A DNA stretch of 17,390 bases from HRBIN01 sp038891515 (GTDB lineage Archaea; Thermoproteota; Nitrososphaeria_A; Caldarchaeales; Caldarchaeaceae), in assembly GCA_038891515.1 (NCBI GenBank), contig JAWAEB010000032.1, positions 1-17,390 on the forward strand. Direction: 5' to 3'. Shown here one piece after another: positions 7,641-13,903 of this stretch. Position numbers and translations under genes: made by a program. Within the stretch, counting starts at the first letter, position 1, and every line of letters starts with the position of its first letter. The notes under the pieces are model-generated. The model was not told the DNA's origin and did no database searches. It worked only from the letters and a program-made list of their open reading frames with translations.

Positions 7641-7955
7641 ATGATAGGCTCAGCCTTTGACAGTGATGGACTGGACTACATATACTATGGCGCCATAGCC
7701 GCAGCTGTTGCGGCGCTCTTCACCATGATAGCTATGGTGGCCGGAGGAAGTGTGGCGGGTGCTGTGATAGGGGTTTTGGGTGGACTGGCTTTTTTGGGAG
7801 CCGGAGGACTGTGGGTGATTGGCTTCGGAAGATATAGAGCGTATTACAGGGCTGCAATGGGTTATGGACCACCTGTTCAGCAGGCGACGTTCCCTGGGCC
7901 CGCACCGCCACCTCCACCGCCACCACCGAGCCAGTCAAGCCGTGAACAACTATGA
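7641..7955 (+). CDS. Small two-segment membrane protein, tandem paralogue A, with polyproline tail
   Basis: The product has 104 residues from ATG 7641, or 108 from ATG 7629. The N-terminal motif DGLDYIYYGAIA leads into two hydrophobic segments rich in Gly and Ala (about 18-38 and 40-62), then a short basic/aromatic stretch GRYRAYYRAAMGYG and a cytoplasmic-looking tail with nine prolines (APPPPPPPPP type), ending SQSSREQL. No named family recognised. Its stop overlaps the ATG of the next gene as ATGA. That gene encodes a paralogue beginning with the same 12 residues, so this is a tandem duplication. The reading frame continues open upstream to 7458 inside the previous gene, but that extension is a shadow. 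Confidence 0.75.
   Translation: MIGSAFDSDGLDYIYYGAIAAAVAALFTMIAMVAGGSVAGAVIGVLGGLAFLGAGGLWVIGFGRYRAYYRAAMGYGPPVQQATFPGPAPPPPPPPPSQSSREQL
7665..7699 (+). repeat. Tandem-gene direct repeat, copy 1
   Basis: These 35 bases encode DGLDYIYYGAIA and match 7967-8001 with one difference (C/T at a third codon position). The near identity is far higher than in the rest of the two genes. Confidence 0.85.
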
Positions 7956-8182
7956 CACAGCAAAATGATGGACTGGACTACATATACTATGGCGCTATAG
8001 CACTTCTGGCTGCGGGCCTACTCCTATTCATCGGGTTCATAGCCGCCGCCGCAGGCGGTGGAGTGACTGCCGCCGTTCTCAGCGTGTTGGGCGGCTTCGC
8101 CTTGCTGGCCTTTGGTGGGCTCTGGTCCTATGGGTTCATGTTACACAGGTTGCATGTGAGGCAGTATTTGGTTAGACGCTAG
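7952..8182 (+). CDS. Small two-segment membrane protein, tandem paralogue B
   Basis: The 76-residue product is a paralogue of the preceding protein. It has DGLDYIYYGAIA at residues 6-17, then two Gly/Ala-rich hydrophobic segments and a conserved SVLGGFALLAFGGLW matching GVLGGLAFLGAGGLW in paralogue A. It ends with a basic tail, HRLHVRQYLVRR, and lacks the polyproline extension. It is translationally coupled through ATGA, with no Shine-Dalgarno seen. Its TAG stop shares the palindrome CTAG (8179-8182) with the stop of the convergent PrsW gene. Function unknown; it may be a membrane partner or substrate in the local set. Confidence 0.8.
   Translation: MTQQNDGLDYIYYGAIALLAAGLLLFIGFIAAAAGGGVTAAVLSVLGGFALLAFGGLWSYGFMLHRLHVRQYLVRR
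7967..8001 (+). repeat. Tandem-gene direct repeat, copy 2
   Basis: Second copy of the 35-base repeat at 7665-7699, differing by one silent base. It codes for the same 12 residues in the downstream paralogue. Confidence 0.85.
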
Positions 8183-9309
8183 CGGCTCTCCCTAGGAGCA
8201 TATCCATGGCCGTATCCCCAGAAATACTCATCCACAAGCGCTTCTCTAGCCATCTTGCTGAGATGGTATACGAGGACAGGCCCCCAGATGAACACCACTA
8301 TGAGGGCTATTGTGCCGAGGAGATCGGCTATGGTGTTCCATAACATGTGGGTGAATGCCGAGAAGGCGAGGGCCGGTAGTAGGGCTGAGAAACGGAGGGC
8401 CAGCCCATGAACCTTGAGGTAGCCCATCCAATATCCTATTAGGCCGGTGGTGAACATGTGCATGGACATGGTTATTATCCTCACAGGTATTATGAGGGGT
8501 GCAGCCTCTAGGCTTCTAGCTATGTAGAGTATGTTCTCTCCGAAGGCGAATCCAAGTCCTGCAGCGGCCCCATACAATAGGCCGTCCAGATGGTCGTTGA
8601 ACTCTGACCTTAGCTTGGGGCTTGTGGCTATCAGGTATACGCCCAGAATCTTGATGGGTTCTTCTGTGAAGCCTGCCAGCCCGGACCACCCCACCGTTCC
8701 TATAAGAAGGTTGTTGATGATTATCGCTGGAAGGATGGAGAATACACCCCATCCCCAAGCAAGGGCTACAAGCCAAACCGGCTCCGGCTCCAGCCTGTCA
8801 TTCATCCTCATCCATGCTAGGAAGGCCATGGCCGGTAGTAGGGCTGCGACTATCGAGGCAGGTAACATGGCAGCGAGGCCCTGTAAGTCCAGGACAATAG
8901 AGGCTGTGGCGAGACCTAGGAAGAAGATGATTAAGGCCAAGGTCAAGTAGTGGCCGGCGCTCGCTATTGTCTGGAGCCCTAACCTCTCATAAACAGCAGG
9001 TGATGCCCTGTATATCGGCCCCCTCTTCTTGGTGAGGAGCCTGTAGAGCAGCATCACATCGGCCAGCCCCCCTCTAGGCCTCGTGGACGGGTCTGTGTGG
9101 TACTGCCCCATGGTCATGGATGGGACGTAGCTGGTGAGCTTCTGCCTCTGTATTGGATATCCGCATCTTGGACATGCGTTCAGGTGGGCTGGGATTTGGC
9201 TTCGGCAGTTAGGGCATAGAACTTGAGTCAGTGGTGCTCCACATCTGAAGCAGTAGAGGCTGTTGGGCTGGTTAACAAAACTACATGAATGGCATGTGAT
9301 GGCTGACAT
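8179..9309 (-). CDS. PrsW-family intramembrane protease with two N-terminal zinc ribbons
   Basis: The 376-residue product is a polytopic membrane protein. Residues about 5-55 hold two complete four-cysteine ribbons (CHSC...CFRC and CPNC...CPRC). After a linker, about eight membrane segments carry the PrsW motifs in order: LEPEPVW, FTEEPIK, LDGLLYGAAAGLGFAFGEN, HMFTTGLIGYW and HMLWN. The family is related to CAAX proteases; bacterial PrsW cleaves membrane-bound anti-sigma factors. Archaea lack sigma factors, so the substrate here must differ. The small membrane proteins next door are candidates by position only. Two starts are possible: GTG 9315 and ATG 9309. A minus-strand TATA at 9337-9344 puts the start point near 9314, compatible with either. 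Confidence 0.85.
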   Translation of the reverse strand: MSAITCHSCSFVNQPNSLYCFRCGAPLTQVLCPNCRSQIPAHLNACPRCGYPIQRQKLTSYVPSMTMGQYHTDPSTRPRGGLADVMLLYRLLTKKRGPIYRASPAVYERLGLQTIASAGHYLTLALIIFFLGLATASIVLDLQGLAAMLPASIVAALLPAMAFLAWMRMNDRLEPEPVWLVALAWGWGVFSILPAIIINNLLIGTVGWSGLAGFTEEPIKILGVYLIATSPKLRSEFNDHLDGLLYGAAAGLGFAFGENILYIARSLEAAPLIIPVRIITMSMHMFTTGLIGYWMGYLKVHGLALRFSALLPALAFSAFTHMLWNTIADLLGTIALIVVFIWGPVLVYHLSKMAREALVDEYFWGYGHGYAPRESR

Positions 9310-9336
9310 AGCCACCTATCACACCGTGATTGGCCG

Positions 9337-9344
9337 CATAAAAG
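9337..9344 (-). promoter_or_regulatory. TATA box for the PrsW gene
   Basis: CTTTTATG on the minus strand, about 26 nt before the GTG/ATG start pair at 9315/9309. Confidence 0.45.
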
Positions 9345-9354
9345 ACTTCCGGTA

Positions 9355-9362
9355 ACCAAAGG
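9355..9362. repeat. Probable target duplication, left
   Basis: ACCAAAGG immediately left of the IS end; the partner at 10040-10047 is AACAAAGG, seven of eight identical. Eight bases is the usual duplication length of the IS6 family. Confidence 0.5.
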
Positions 9363-10039
9363 GGCACTGTCAACTAAGCTTTTCAAGATGGGTCTAAGGC
9401 CTGACAGTTACCCCTCTCTGCTGTGCATGCATTTGAATAGATAATTGAATCGTTCTCAAGACTGTTCAGAACCCACAGGTAAAACCCTGTCGAGAAGGTC
9501 TATACAGCAATATTATTTATTGGGGGGCTTAGTCTTGGGGATCTGTCTGAGAGGTACTGTCTGACCGGTGCTTCTGGGGGGAGTGTCAGGAGATGGATCC
9601 ACAAGCTAGGGATATTATTTAAGCCTGGGAGGATTGTTGTAGTAGACGAGACCGTTGAGAAGATAATAGATGTGGATTTTAGGGAGATAATGGCTGTCTA
9701 TGTGTCTAGGGGTAGATCAATAGGTACAGCCCTAGCATTCCTTGGAAGGGTCCTCGCTACATGTGATGGCAGACCTCTCATAGTCGTTGATAGGGGGTCC
9801 ATGGTATCCATGGGCCCTAAAACGCCTAGGAATAAACAATATCCACGAAACATTCGGTGAAAGGAACATTATAGAAAGATGGTTTAGGGAGCTGAAGGAA
9901 AGGACAGGGAGGTTCTACAACAACATAAACTCAAAGGTTGTTAAGAGCATGGAGGACATAGTGGCTGCGGTCGCACTGGTACACAACATGCTGCTAGGAA
10001 ACAAGAGAATAAGAGGTGTAATACCAAGTTGACAGTACT
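9363..10039 (+). mobile_element. Decayed IS6-like insertion sequence
   Basis: Terminal inverted repeats are GGCACTGTCAACT (left) and AGTACTGTCAACT (right end, read inward), with 11 of 13 matching. The left end resembles the GGCACTGTT ends of IS6/IS26 elements. The element is 677 bp, at the short end for the family. It contains one transposase reading on the plus strand, broken by frameshifts and deletions, and is flanked by an imperfect 8-bp duplication. A truncated copy at 16926-17327 begins with the same GGGCACTGTCAACT, and the MITE at 12150-12245 matches its right end. Confidence 0.8.
9427..10032 (+). pseudogene. Transposase pseudogene (IS6-like DDE)
   Basis: The start aligned to the other copy is ATG 9427, but that frame stops after five codons. 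Similarity resumes in another frame from about 9489 (VEKVYTAILFIGGLSLGDLS), downstream of a TAA at 9480. Two in-frame deletions relative to the other copy are visible: about four residues before KPGRI and about eleven between VDETVEK and IDVD. One extra A near 9792, in gat-a-ggg, shifts VVD out of frame with GGPWYPWALKRLGI. Removing it restores the second catalytic Asp region. The third acid lies in GERNIIERWFRELKERTGRF. The TGA stop lies inside the right inverted repeat. The gene cannot make a working transposase. Confidence 0.8.
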
Positions 10040-10047
10040 AACAAAGG
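10040..10047. repeat. Probable target duplication, right
   Basis: AACAAAGG directly right of the IS; differs by one base from 9355-9362. Confidence 0.5.
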
Positions 10048-10053
10048 ATGTGA

Positions 10054-11022
10054 CTACACTGCCCTCCTCCTCAAGGCCACAGTAACAAGTAGGATTCCTG
10101 AGATTATGAGTGAGAGATAGTATGATGCTATCCTCCATTGAATAACCGCCACCATTGAATCTATACCCGAGACCTTGCTGAGGTAAAGGTATACACCGGC
10201 CTCAGTGAGGCCTGAACCACCAACCGTAATCGGCAGAACGCCTAGAGCGTTTCCTGAGTGGAATGCATATAGACAGCTCAGGAAGCCACAACCGTCCAGC
10301 AGTTGAAGTATTGCCGCTGGCGCCGTCATAACAACTAATGTGGAGAGCAGCAGAAAAGTGTGGGCCGATATCCTGTGAGTGGATACCAGAGAGCCAACTA
10401 TCCTATCCATGTCCTCCGAGCCGTTTTTCAGGCTCCTTCTAACTTCGCTCGGTAGGGGTAGACGCTCAGCCACCCATCCAATCACACCGCCCAGCCATAC
10501 ACCACCCTTCACCAAGGTCACGAAGATGCATGTAGCGAGGAGTTGGATAAGCGATACAAGCAGTACAGGGACTGCCAGATAATATACATTGGCCAACATA
10601 GCGTTGAAGGCTGCGGCAACTGCTATGATTGACCCCACCCATGTATCCAGCAGCATCTCGGCGAATGATATCCAGAAGGCCTGACCAACCCTCTCCCCAC
10701 GCTCAACCAGCAGCCATGCTCTCGCAGCCTCGTCCGCCAAGAATGGAAGAGTTGTTAGGGCGAAGAATTCACTTGCGCCTCTCAGGGCAAACGAGTCACG
10801 GTATCGGATGCCGATTGTCGAGTATTTTCTCAGGAGGAGGTGGAGTCTGAATCCCTGCGCCGTGAATCTTACTAGGTTCAGCATGAGGGAGAAGAACAGT
10901 ATCAGTGGGGGTATTGCTAGAACATCCTCTATGGGTGTTTTAGAAACATTGATGACAAGCAGTGATATGGCGAAACCTAGGAAGACTCCCACTAGGGAGC
11001 TTCTGAGGTATCTATGCCTCAT
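10054..11022 (-). CDS. Flippase-like / lysylphosphatidylglycerol-synthase TM-region (UPF0104) membrane protein
   Basis: The 322-residue polytopic membrane protein has about eight hydrophobic segments. Family features are the early FTAQGFRLHLLLRKY segment, ALRGASEFFALTTLPFLADEAARAWLL (the LPxx.GE-like region) and the C-terminal LGVLPITVGGSGLTEAGVY, matching the conserved PGGLGxxE loop. Such proteins are often found with glycosyltransferases and methyltransferases in cell-surface glycolipid or polyprenol-glycan synthesis, where they are thought to flip or modify lipids. The ATG overlaps the upstream methyltransferase gene by 11 bases, so both come from one transcript. GAGGT stands directly before the ATG, closer than is usual for a Shine-Dalgarno. 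The decayed IS lies just beyond its 3' end. Confidence 0.82.
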   Translation of the reverse strand: MRHRYLRSSLVGVFLGFAISLLVINVSKTPIEDVLAIPPLILFFSLMLNLVRFTAQGFRLHLLLRKYSTIGIRYRDSFALRGASEFFALTTLPFLADEAARAWLLVERGERVGQAFWISFAEMLLDTWVGSIIAVAAAFNAMLANVYYLAVPVLLVSLIQLLATCIFVTLVKGGVWLGGVIGWVAERLPLPSEVRRSLKNGSEDMDRIVGSLVSTHRISAHTFLLLSTLVVMTAPAAILQLLDGCGFLSCLYAFHSGNALGVLPITVGGSGLTEAGVYLYLSKVSGIDSMVAVIQWRIASYYLSLIISGILLVTVALRRRAV

Positions 11023-11596
11023 ACCTCTTCACAGCCACGACGCAAATGGATTGCTGGATAGCTGTGAGATGCCGACTTCGTATATTGTTCAGCGGCCATA
11101 TTATATGCATGTGGAGAGGTATCCTAGCTAAGACATTCATACCATGCCTACGCAGCCTTCTCTCAAGCCCCATCCAAGTTAAGTGGTGGGCATGTGTTGG
11201 GTCTGCAAAGCTGTCATAGAGGCCGAACCCCATCGTGTTGGGTGTGAGAATCAAGAGGAGCCCATCCTTACGAAGCACCCTCACACATTCTCCGAGAGCC
11301 TTGTCGATGTCATGTACATGCTCCAGTACATCCAACATCAACACTCTGTCGAGGCAGCCTGACCTAATCGGCAAAGAAGTGGCTGAGCCTTGTATGTCGG
11401 GGGCAAGTTCCACATCCACACCCACATAAAGATCGCCATGACAATATGGGGCATAATGCTTATGTCCGCAGCCTACTTCCAGAACCCTAACAGCCCCCCG
11501 GGTAAAAGCTGACACGAGGCCAGCCTTGTACACCCTGAACCTGTGCGGGTCCAAGGGGCTTCTAAGAAGTGGCTGCAGTTGCAAGAGGAGCACCAC
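11012..11596 (-). CDS. SAM-dependent class I methyltransferase (type 11)
   Basis: The 194-residue cytoplasmic product has the S-adenosylmethionine motif I VLEVGCGHKHYAPY (about residues 38-51), the acidic strand VGVDVE, and the motif II-III region RVLMLDVLEHVHDIDKALGE followed by RVLRKDGLLLILTPN. The substrate is unknown; the coupled flippase-like gene suggests lipid or glycan modification. Translation probably starts at GTG 11596 or the adjacent GTG 11593, about 9-12 nt after the start point predicted from the TATA at 11626-11636. No in-frame ATG precedes it. An out-of-frame ATG at 11606 opens only a 14-codon reading. The promoter is shared with the divergent copper-protein gene. Confidence 0.88.
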   Translation of the reverse strand: MVLLLQLQPLLRSPLDPHRFRVYKAGLVSAFTRGAVRVLEVGCGHKHYAPYCHGDLYVGVDVELAPDIQGSATSLPIRSGCLDRVLMLDVLEHVHDIDKALGECVRVLRKDGLLLILTPNTMGFGLYDSFADPTHAHHLTWMGLERRLRRHGMNVLARIPLHMHIIWPLNNIRSRHLTAIQQSICVVAVKRYEA

Positions 11597-11625
11597 CCTC
11601 CGCCATGGTCATGGGCAGGCGGCTG

Positions 11626-11636
11626 AATATTTATTA
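11626..11636. promoter_or_regulatory. Bidirectional TATA box, methyltransferase and PCu(A)C genes
   Basis: AATATTTATTA reads as TTTATTA rightward (start point near 11659, gene ATG 11663) and as TAATAAATATT leftward (start point near 11605, gene GTG 11596). It is the second divergent pair in the window that appears to share one box. Confidence 0.5.
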
Positions 11637-11662
11637 GCTTCTCCTCCATGTCTTGTTTTGTG

Positions 11663-12121
11663 ATGGGGCGAGCTGTTATCGCTGTGGTGCCTGTGATAGC
11701 GGTGGCAGCAGCGGCTGGTGTGATACTTTTTTGGGGTGGGCCTGTTCTCGAGGCTCATGATGTTGAGGTGAAGCTGGGTGTAGGCTCCGCAGCTGTCTTT
11801 CTCACAATACATAATCATGGGCTTTTGGGGGACTGCCTCACTGCTGTGAACGTGCTGGAACCTAGGGGGCTTTCAGCAGGACTACACCAGTCCGTCATAG
11901 ATGAGGGTGGTGTAATGAGGATGGTTAAGCTCGATAAGATATGTATAGGCGGTCTGAGTGAGGTGAAGCTAGCCGGGATAGAGGAAGGAGGGCTGCACAT
12001 CATGGTATTGGGCGGCACACATGATGTGAAAGAGCTGAAGATAGAGCTGGTCTTCGAGAGCGGCCGCAAGATACTCGTCCATGCGGTAGCTGGACAAGGC
12101 GGGGAAGAACACAACCACTAA
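11663..12121 (+). CDS. PCu(A)C-type copper-binding protein, membrane-anchored or exported
   Basis: The product has 152 residues from ATG 11663; an ATG at 11648 would add five. A hydrophobic N-terminal segment (VIAVVPVIAVAAAAGVILFW) anchors or exports it. The domain fits the PCu(A)C/DUF461 copper chaperone family: AAVFLTIHNHG, LHQSVIDEGGVMRMVKLDKI, and EGGLHIMVLGG. The His of LHQS, the Met pair of VMRM and the His/Met of HIM correspond to the copper ligands. Bacterial relatives deliver Cu(I) to the CuA or CuB site of cytochrome oxidase on the outer face of the membrane. The His-containing C-terminus GGEEHNH may add a metal site. Two cysteines (LGDC, KICIG) are not part of the usual site. Start supported by the TATA at 11626-11636. 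Confidence 0.8.
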   Translation: MGRAVIAVVPVIAVAAAAGVILFWGGPVLEAHDVEVKLGVGSAAVFLTIHNHGLLGDCLTAVNVLEPRGLSAGLHQSVIDEGGVMRMVKLDKICIGGLSEVKLAGIEEGGLHIMVLGGTHDVKELKIELVFESGRKILVHAVAGQGGEEHNH

Positions 12122-12139
12122 CAGGCGTCCAAACCGGAT

Positions 12140-12149
12140 ATATTCTGTC
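12140..12149. repeat. Direct repeat left of the MITE
   Basis: ATATTCTGTC, repeated exactly at 12246-12255; probable target duplication. Confidence 0.65.
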
Positions 12150-12245
12150 GGTTCTGTTAACTTAGGTATTACAATGCAGGGATTATCCCTTCTAAGGCTT
12201 AGAGCGATGAAATCTCCCTTACCATAATACCAAAGTTAACAGAAC
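12150..12245. mobile_element. MITE-like element with IS6-like ends
   Basis: The two arms are inverted repeats: 12151-12171 matches the reverse complement of 12225-12245 at 20 of 21 bases, beginning GTTCTGTTAACTT. An exact 10-bp direct repeat flanks it. The left arm CTGTTAACTTAGGTATTAC matches the right end of the IS at 9363-10039, read inward as CTGTCAACTTGGTATTAC. The left start GGTTCTGTT is the classic IS6-family end. The 96-bp element has no coding capacity; its centre holds the short palindrome AGGGATTATCCCT (12178-12190). It sits just upstream of the promoter of the PRC-barrel gene. Confidence 0.75.
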
Positions 12246-12255
12246 ATATTCTGTC
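12246..12255. repeat. Direct repeat right of the MITE
   Basis: ATATTCTGTC, identical to 12140-12149. Confidence 0.65.
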
Positions 12256-12261
12256 TCTGGA

Positions 12262-12271
12262 AAAGTTTATC
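12262..12271 (+). promoter_or_regulatory. TATA box for the PRC-barrel gene
   Basis: AAAGTTTATC, centred about 26-28 nt before ATG 12295, only seven bases right of the MITE target duplication. Confidence 0.5.
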
Positions 12272-12294
12272 AACCCCCTCAGCCGAATCACAGC

Positions 12295-12723
12295 ATGTCC
12301 GGTGTGCCTCGGGCCAAGCTCATAGGCATGCAGGTCTACAACCCCGACGGATACCTTGTCGGCACTGTTCAGGATGTGGAGCTACCCATCGGCAGCGGTG
12401 AGATAAGCCTACAGGTACTCACTAGACTGAATACGGTTGAGCGGGTGCCTTGGAGCAACATAGCTAACGTGGGTGATATAGCAATATTAAAGGAGAAGAT
12501 AGATATTAGAGCACCAGAGCCAGCTGCTCCTCAGCCATCACCAGCAGCAGGCGCGCCGCCGGTAGCGGGTTATCCCCAAGCTCCACCGCCCCAGCCTGGT
12601 GGAGTGCTTTCAAAGCTTCCCTTCGGGAAGAAGAAGCAGATATGTCCCACATGTGGTAGGGAACTATCTTGGATAGAACAGTATCAGAGATGGTACTGCT
12701 ACAACGAGGGTAAGTACGTCTAG
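12295..12723 (+). CDS. PRC-barrel protein with C-terminal zinc ribbon
   Basis: The 142-residue soluble protein has three parts. Residues about 7-66 form a PRC-barrel (AKLIGMQVYNPDGYLVGTVQ and the strands after it, ending VGDIAILK), a small beta-barrel used in archaea for binding RNA or protein partners, for example in cell-division and ribosome-associated proteins. A Pro/Ala linker spans about 73-103. The tail has a basic patch, FGKKKQ, then the ribbon CPTCGRELSWIEQYQRWYCY with the closing NEGKYV. As in the membrane protein at 6570-7181, the ribbon reads CxxC...CxxE, with Glu at the fourth ligand position. ATG 12295 fits a leaderless start. The stop shares CTAG with the convergent membrane gene. 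Confidence 0.85.
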   Translation: MSGVPRAKLIGMQVYNPDGYLVGTVQDVELPIGSGEISLQVLTRLNTVERVPWSNIANVGDIAILKEKIDIRAPEPAAPQPSPAAGAPPVAGYPQAPPPQPGGVLSKLPFGKKKQICPTCGRELSWIEQYQRWYCYNEGKYV

Positions 12724-13901
12724 CCAAGGTGCGGTGAGATTAGAACCCCCTTCCTCACTAGCCTCTCCAACACCGCCCTTAGGTGGGGTTTAGCGGAGAA
12801 TCTGATATATAGATAGGTGGCTGTCATAGATATTGTGAGAAGTAGGTGGAAGACCAGTCCCAATAGGATGAGAGCAAGTAATAGGTCGCCGTCAGCAACA
12901 ACGAAGGTGAAGCTTATGGGTGCGAAGATGAAAGTGTATATCTCCACCATCTCTTCGGCGAGACTGTGGATGGCTGGCCGCATCATAACACGTCTAACAC
13001 TATCGAACATCCTCACGCCCAAATCCTCATAGAGCCATAGAACTGGCCCCACGTAGAGGGAGCCTGCCGCGATAGCCACGATTGAGGCTAGCGCCGCACC
13101 CGCAGTAGCAGCGAAGGGGTCACCCCCAAACAATTGTATGTTTAGAAGGTCCAGCACACTGGATACTGTGGTGGTCACACCCAGTCCGAAGGCCATCGGA
13201 TAGTATGAGCGGGAGACGACGTTCATGAGTGTAGTCTCCTCAGGGGACGGAGTCTCCACAGACATCAGCCTCACCCTAGTCCCCCCCTTCCCAACCCGTC
13301 TCATCAGCAGGTAGGTTGTGAAGCGGTCAGCCAGCATGTGCCAGAAGACCCATGTGATTATGGCGGGAAGGAGATACCTGACGTAGAAGCTCTGGGTGGA
13401 CGCTATGGGTAATAGTGGAATATAGAGGGCGGCTATGACCGCTATGTCTAGGTTATCCTCGTGTGGGTTAGGCGGTGGCCTGACACCATGCTTGGAGGCC
13501 CGCCTATTCACTATGATCCCCGATACTACACCTGCCAACATGAGGGCCGGCCCCACCGACCATGTGAGGGATAGTAGTGTTGCCGTCGGGATGAAGGATT
13601 CTGGAGTCCCCCAAAGGATTGATGTGGTGAAGGCTGATGTGGAGAGTATCAGGCCGCCTGAGGAGGGGTAGAGATACCACTTTCTCATGGGATGCAGTCC
13701 GCTGATGAGCCAGCCGAGTCCGAAGGCTGCGACAGCTGGGCCGAGGTCAAACTGTAGTATATAGATCAGTGATGAGAACCATGTGGCCAGCACCATGAGC
13801 AAACCAGTTCTAGCAGCATATTCTAGGGAAAAACCTAATGCGATAAGTATGGCACCAACCAGCATGATCGCTAGACCTGTCTTGGAGGATGGCTCAACCA
13901 C
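12720..13901 (-). CDS. Polytopic membrane protein of unknown family
   Basis: The product has about 393 residues and roughly ten hydrophobic segments, with a cytoplasmic-looking loop around NRRASKHGVRPPPNPHED (about residues 135-152). A second polar loop carries RRVGKGGTRVRLMSVETPSP. I do not recognise the family. The frame opens at GTG 13910, which overlaps the stop of the upstream gene. I prefer GTG 13901, because GAGGTG stands six bases before it as a Shine-Dalgarno and the gene then begins two bases after the upstream TAG. It is the second gene of an operon with the exported protein at 13904-15256, so the two products probably act together at the membrane. Its TAG overlaps that of the PRC-barrel gene. 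Confidence 0.8.
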   Translation of the reverse strand: MVEPSSKTGLAIMLVGAILIALGFSLEYAARTGLLMVLATWFSSLIYILQFDLGPAVAAFGLGWLISGLHPMRKWYLYPSSGGLILSTSAFTTSILWGTPESFIPTATLLSLTWSVGPALMLAGVVSGIIVNRRASKHGVRPPPNPHEDNLDIAVIAALYIPLLPIASTQSFYVRYLLPAIITWVFWHMLADRFTTYLLMRRVGKGGTRVRLMSVETPSPEETTLMNVVSRSYYPMAFGLGVTTTVSSVLDLLNIQLFGGDPFAATAGAALASIVAIAAGSLYVGPVLWLYEDLGVRMFDSVRRVMMRPAIHSLAEEMVEIYTFIFAPISFTFVVADGDLLLALILLGLVFHLLLTISMTATYLYIRFSAKPHLRAVLERLVRKGVLISPHLG

Positions 13902-13903
13902 TC

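Noticed and set aside
8531..8950. 139-codon frame opposite the PrsW gene
   Set aside because: Antisense shadow of a GC-rich membrane gene; no promoter and no family features.
11594..11606. 14-codon leaderless reading from ATG 11606 ahead of the methyltransferase
   Set aside because: Short and without further support; could be a regulatory upstream ORF but equally chance.
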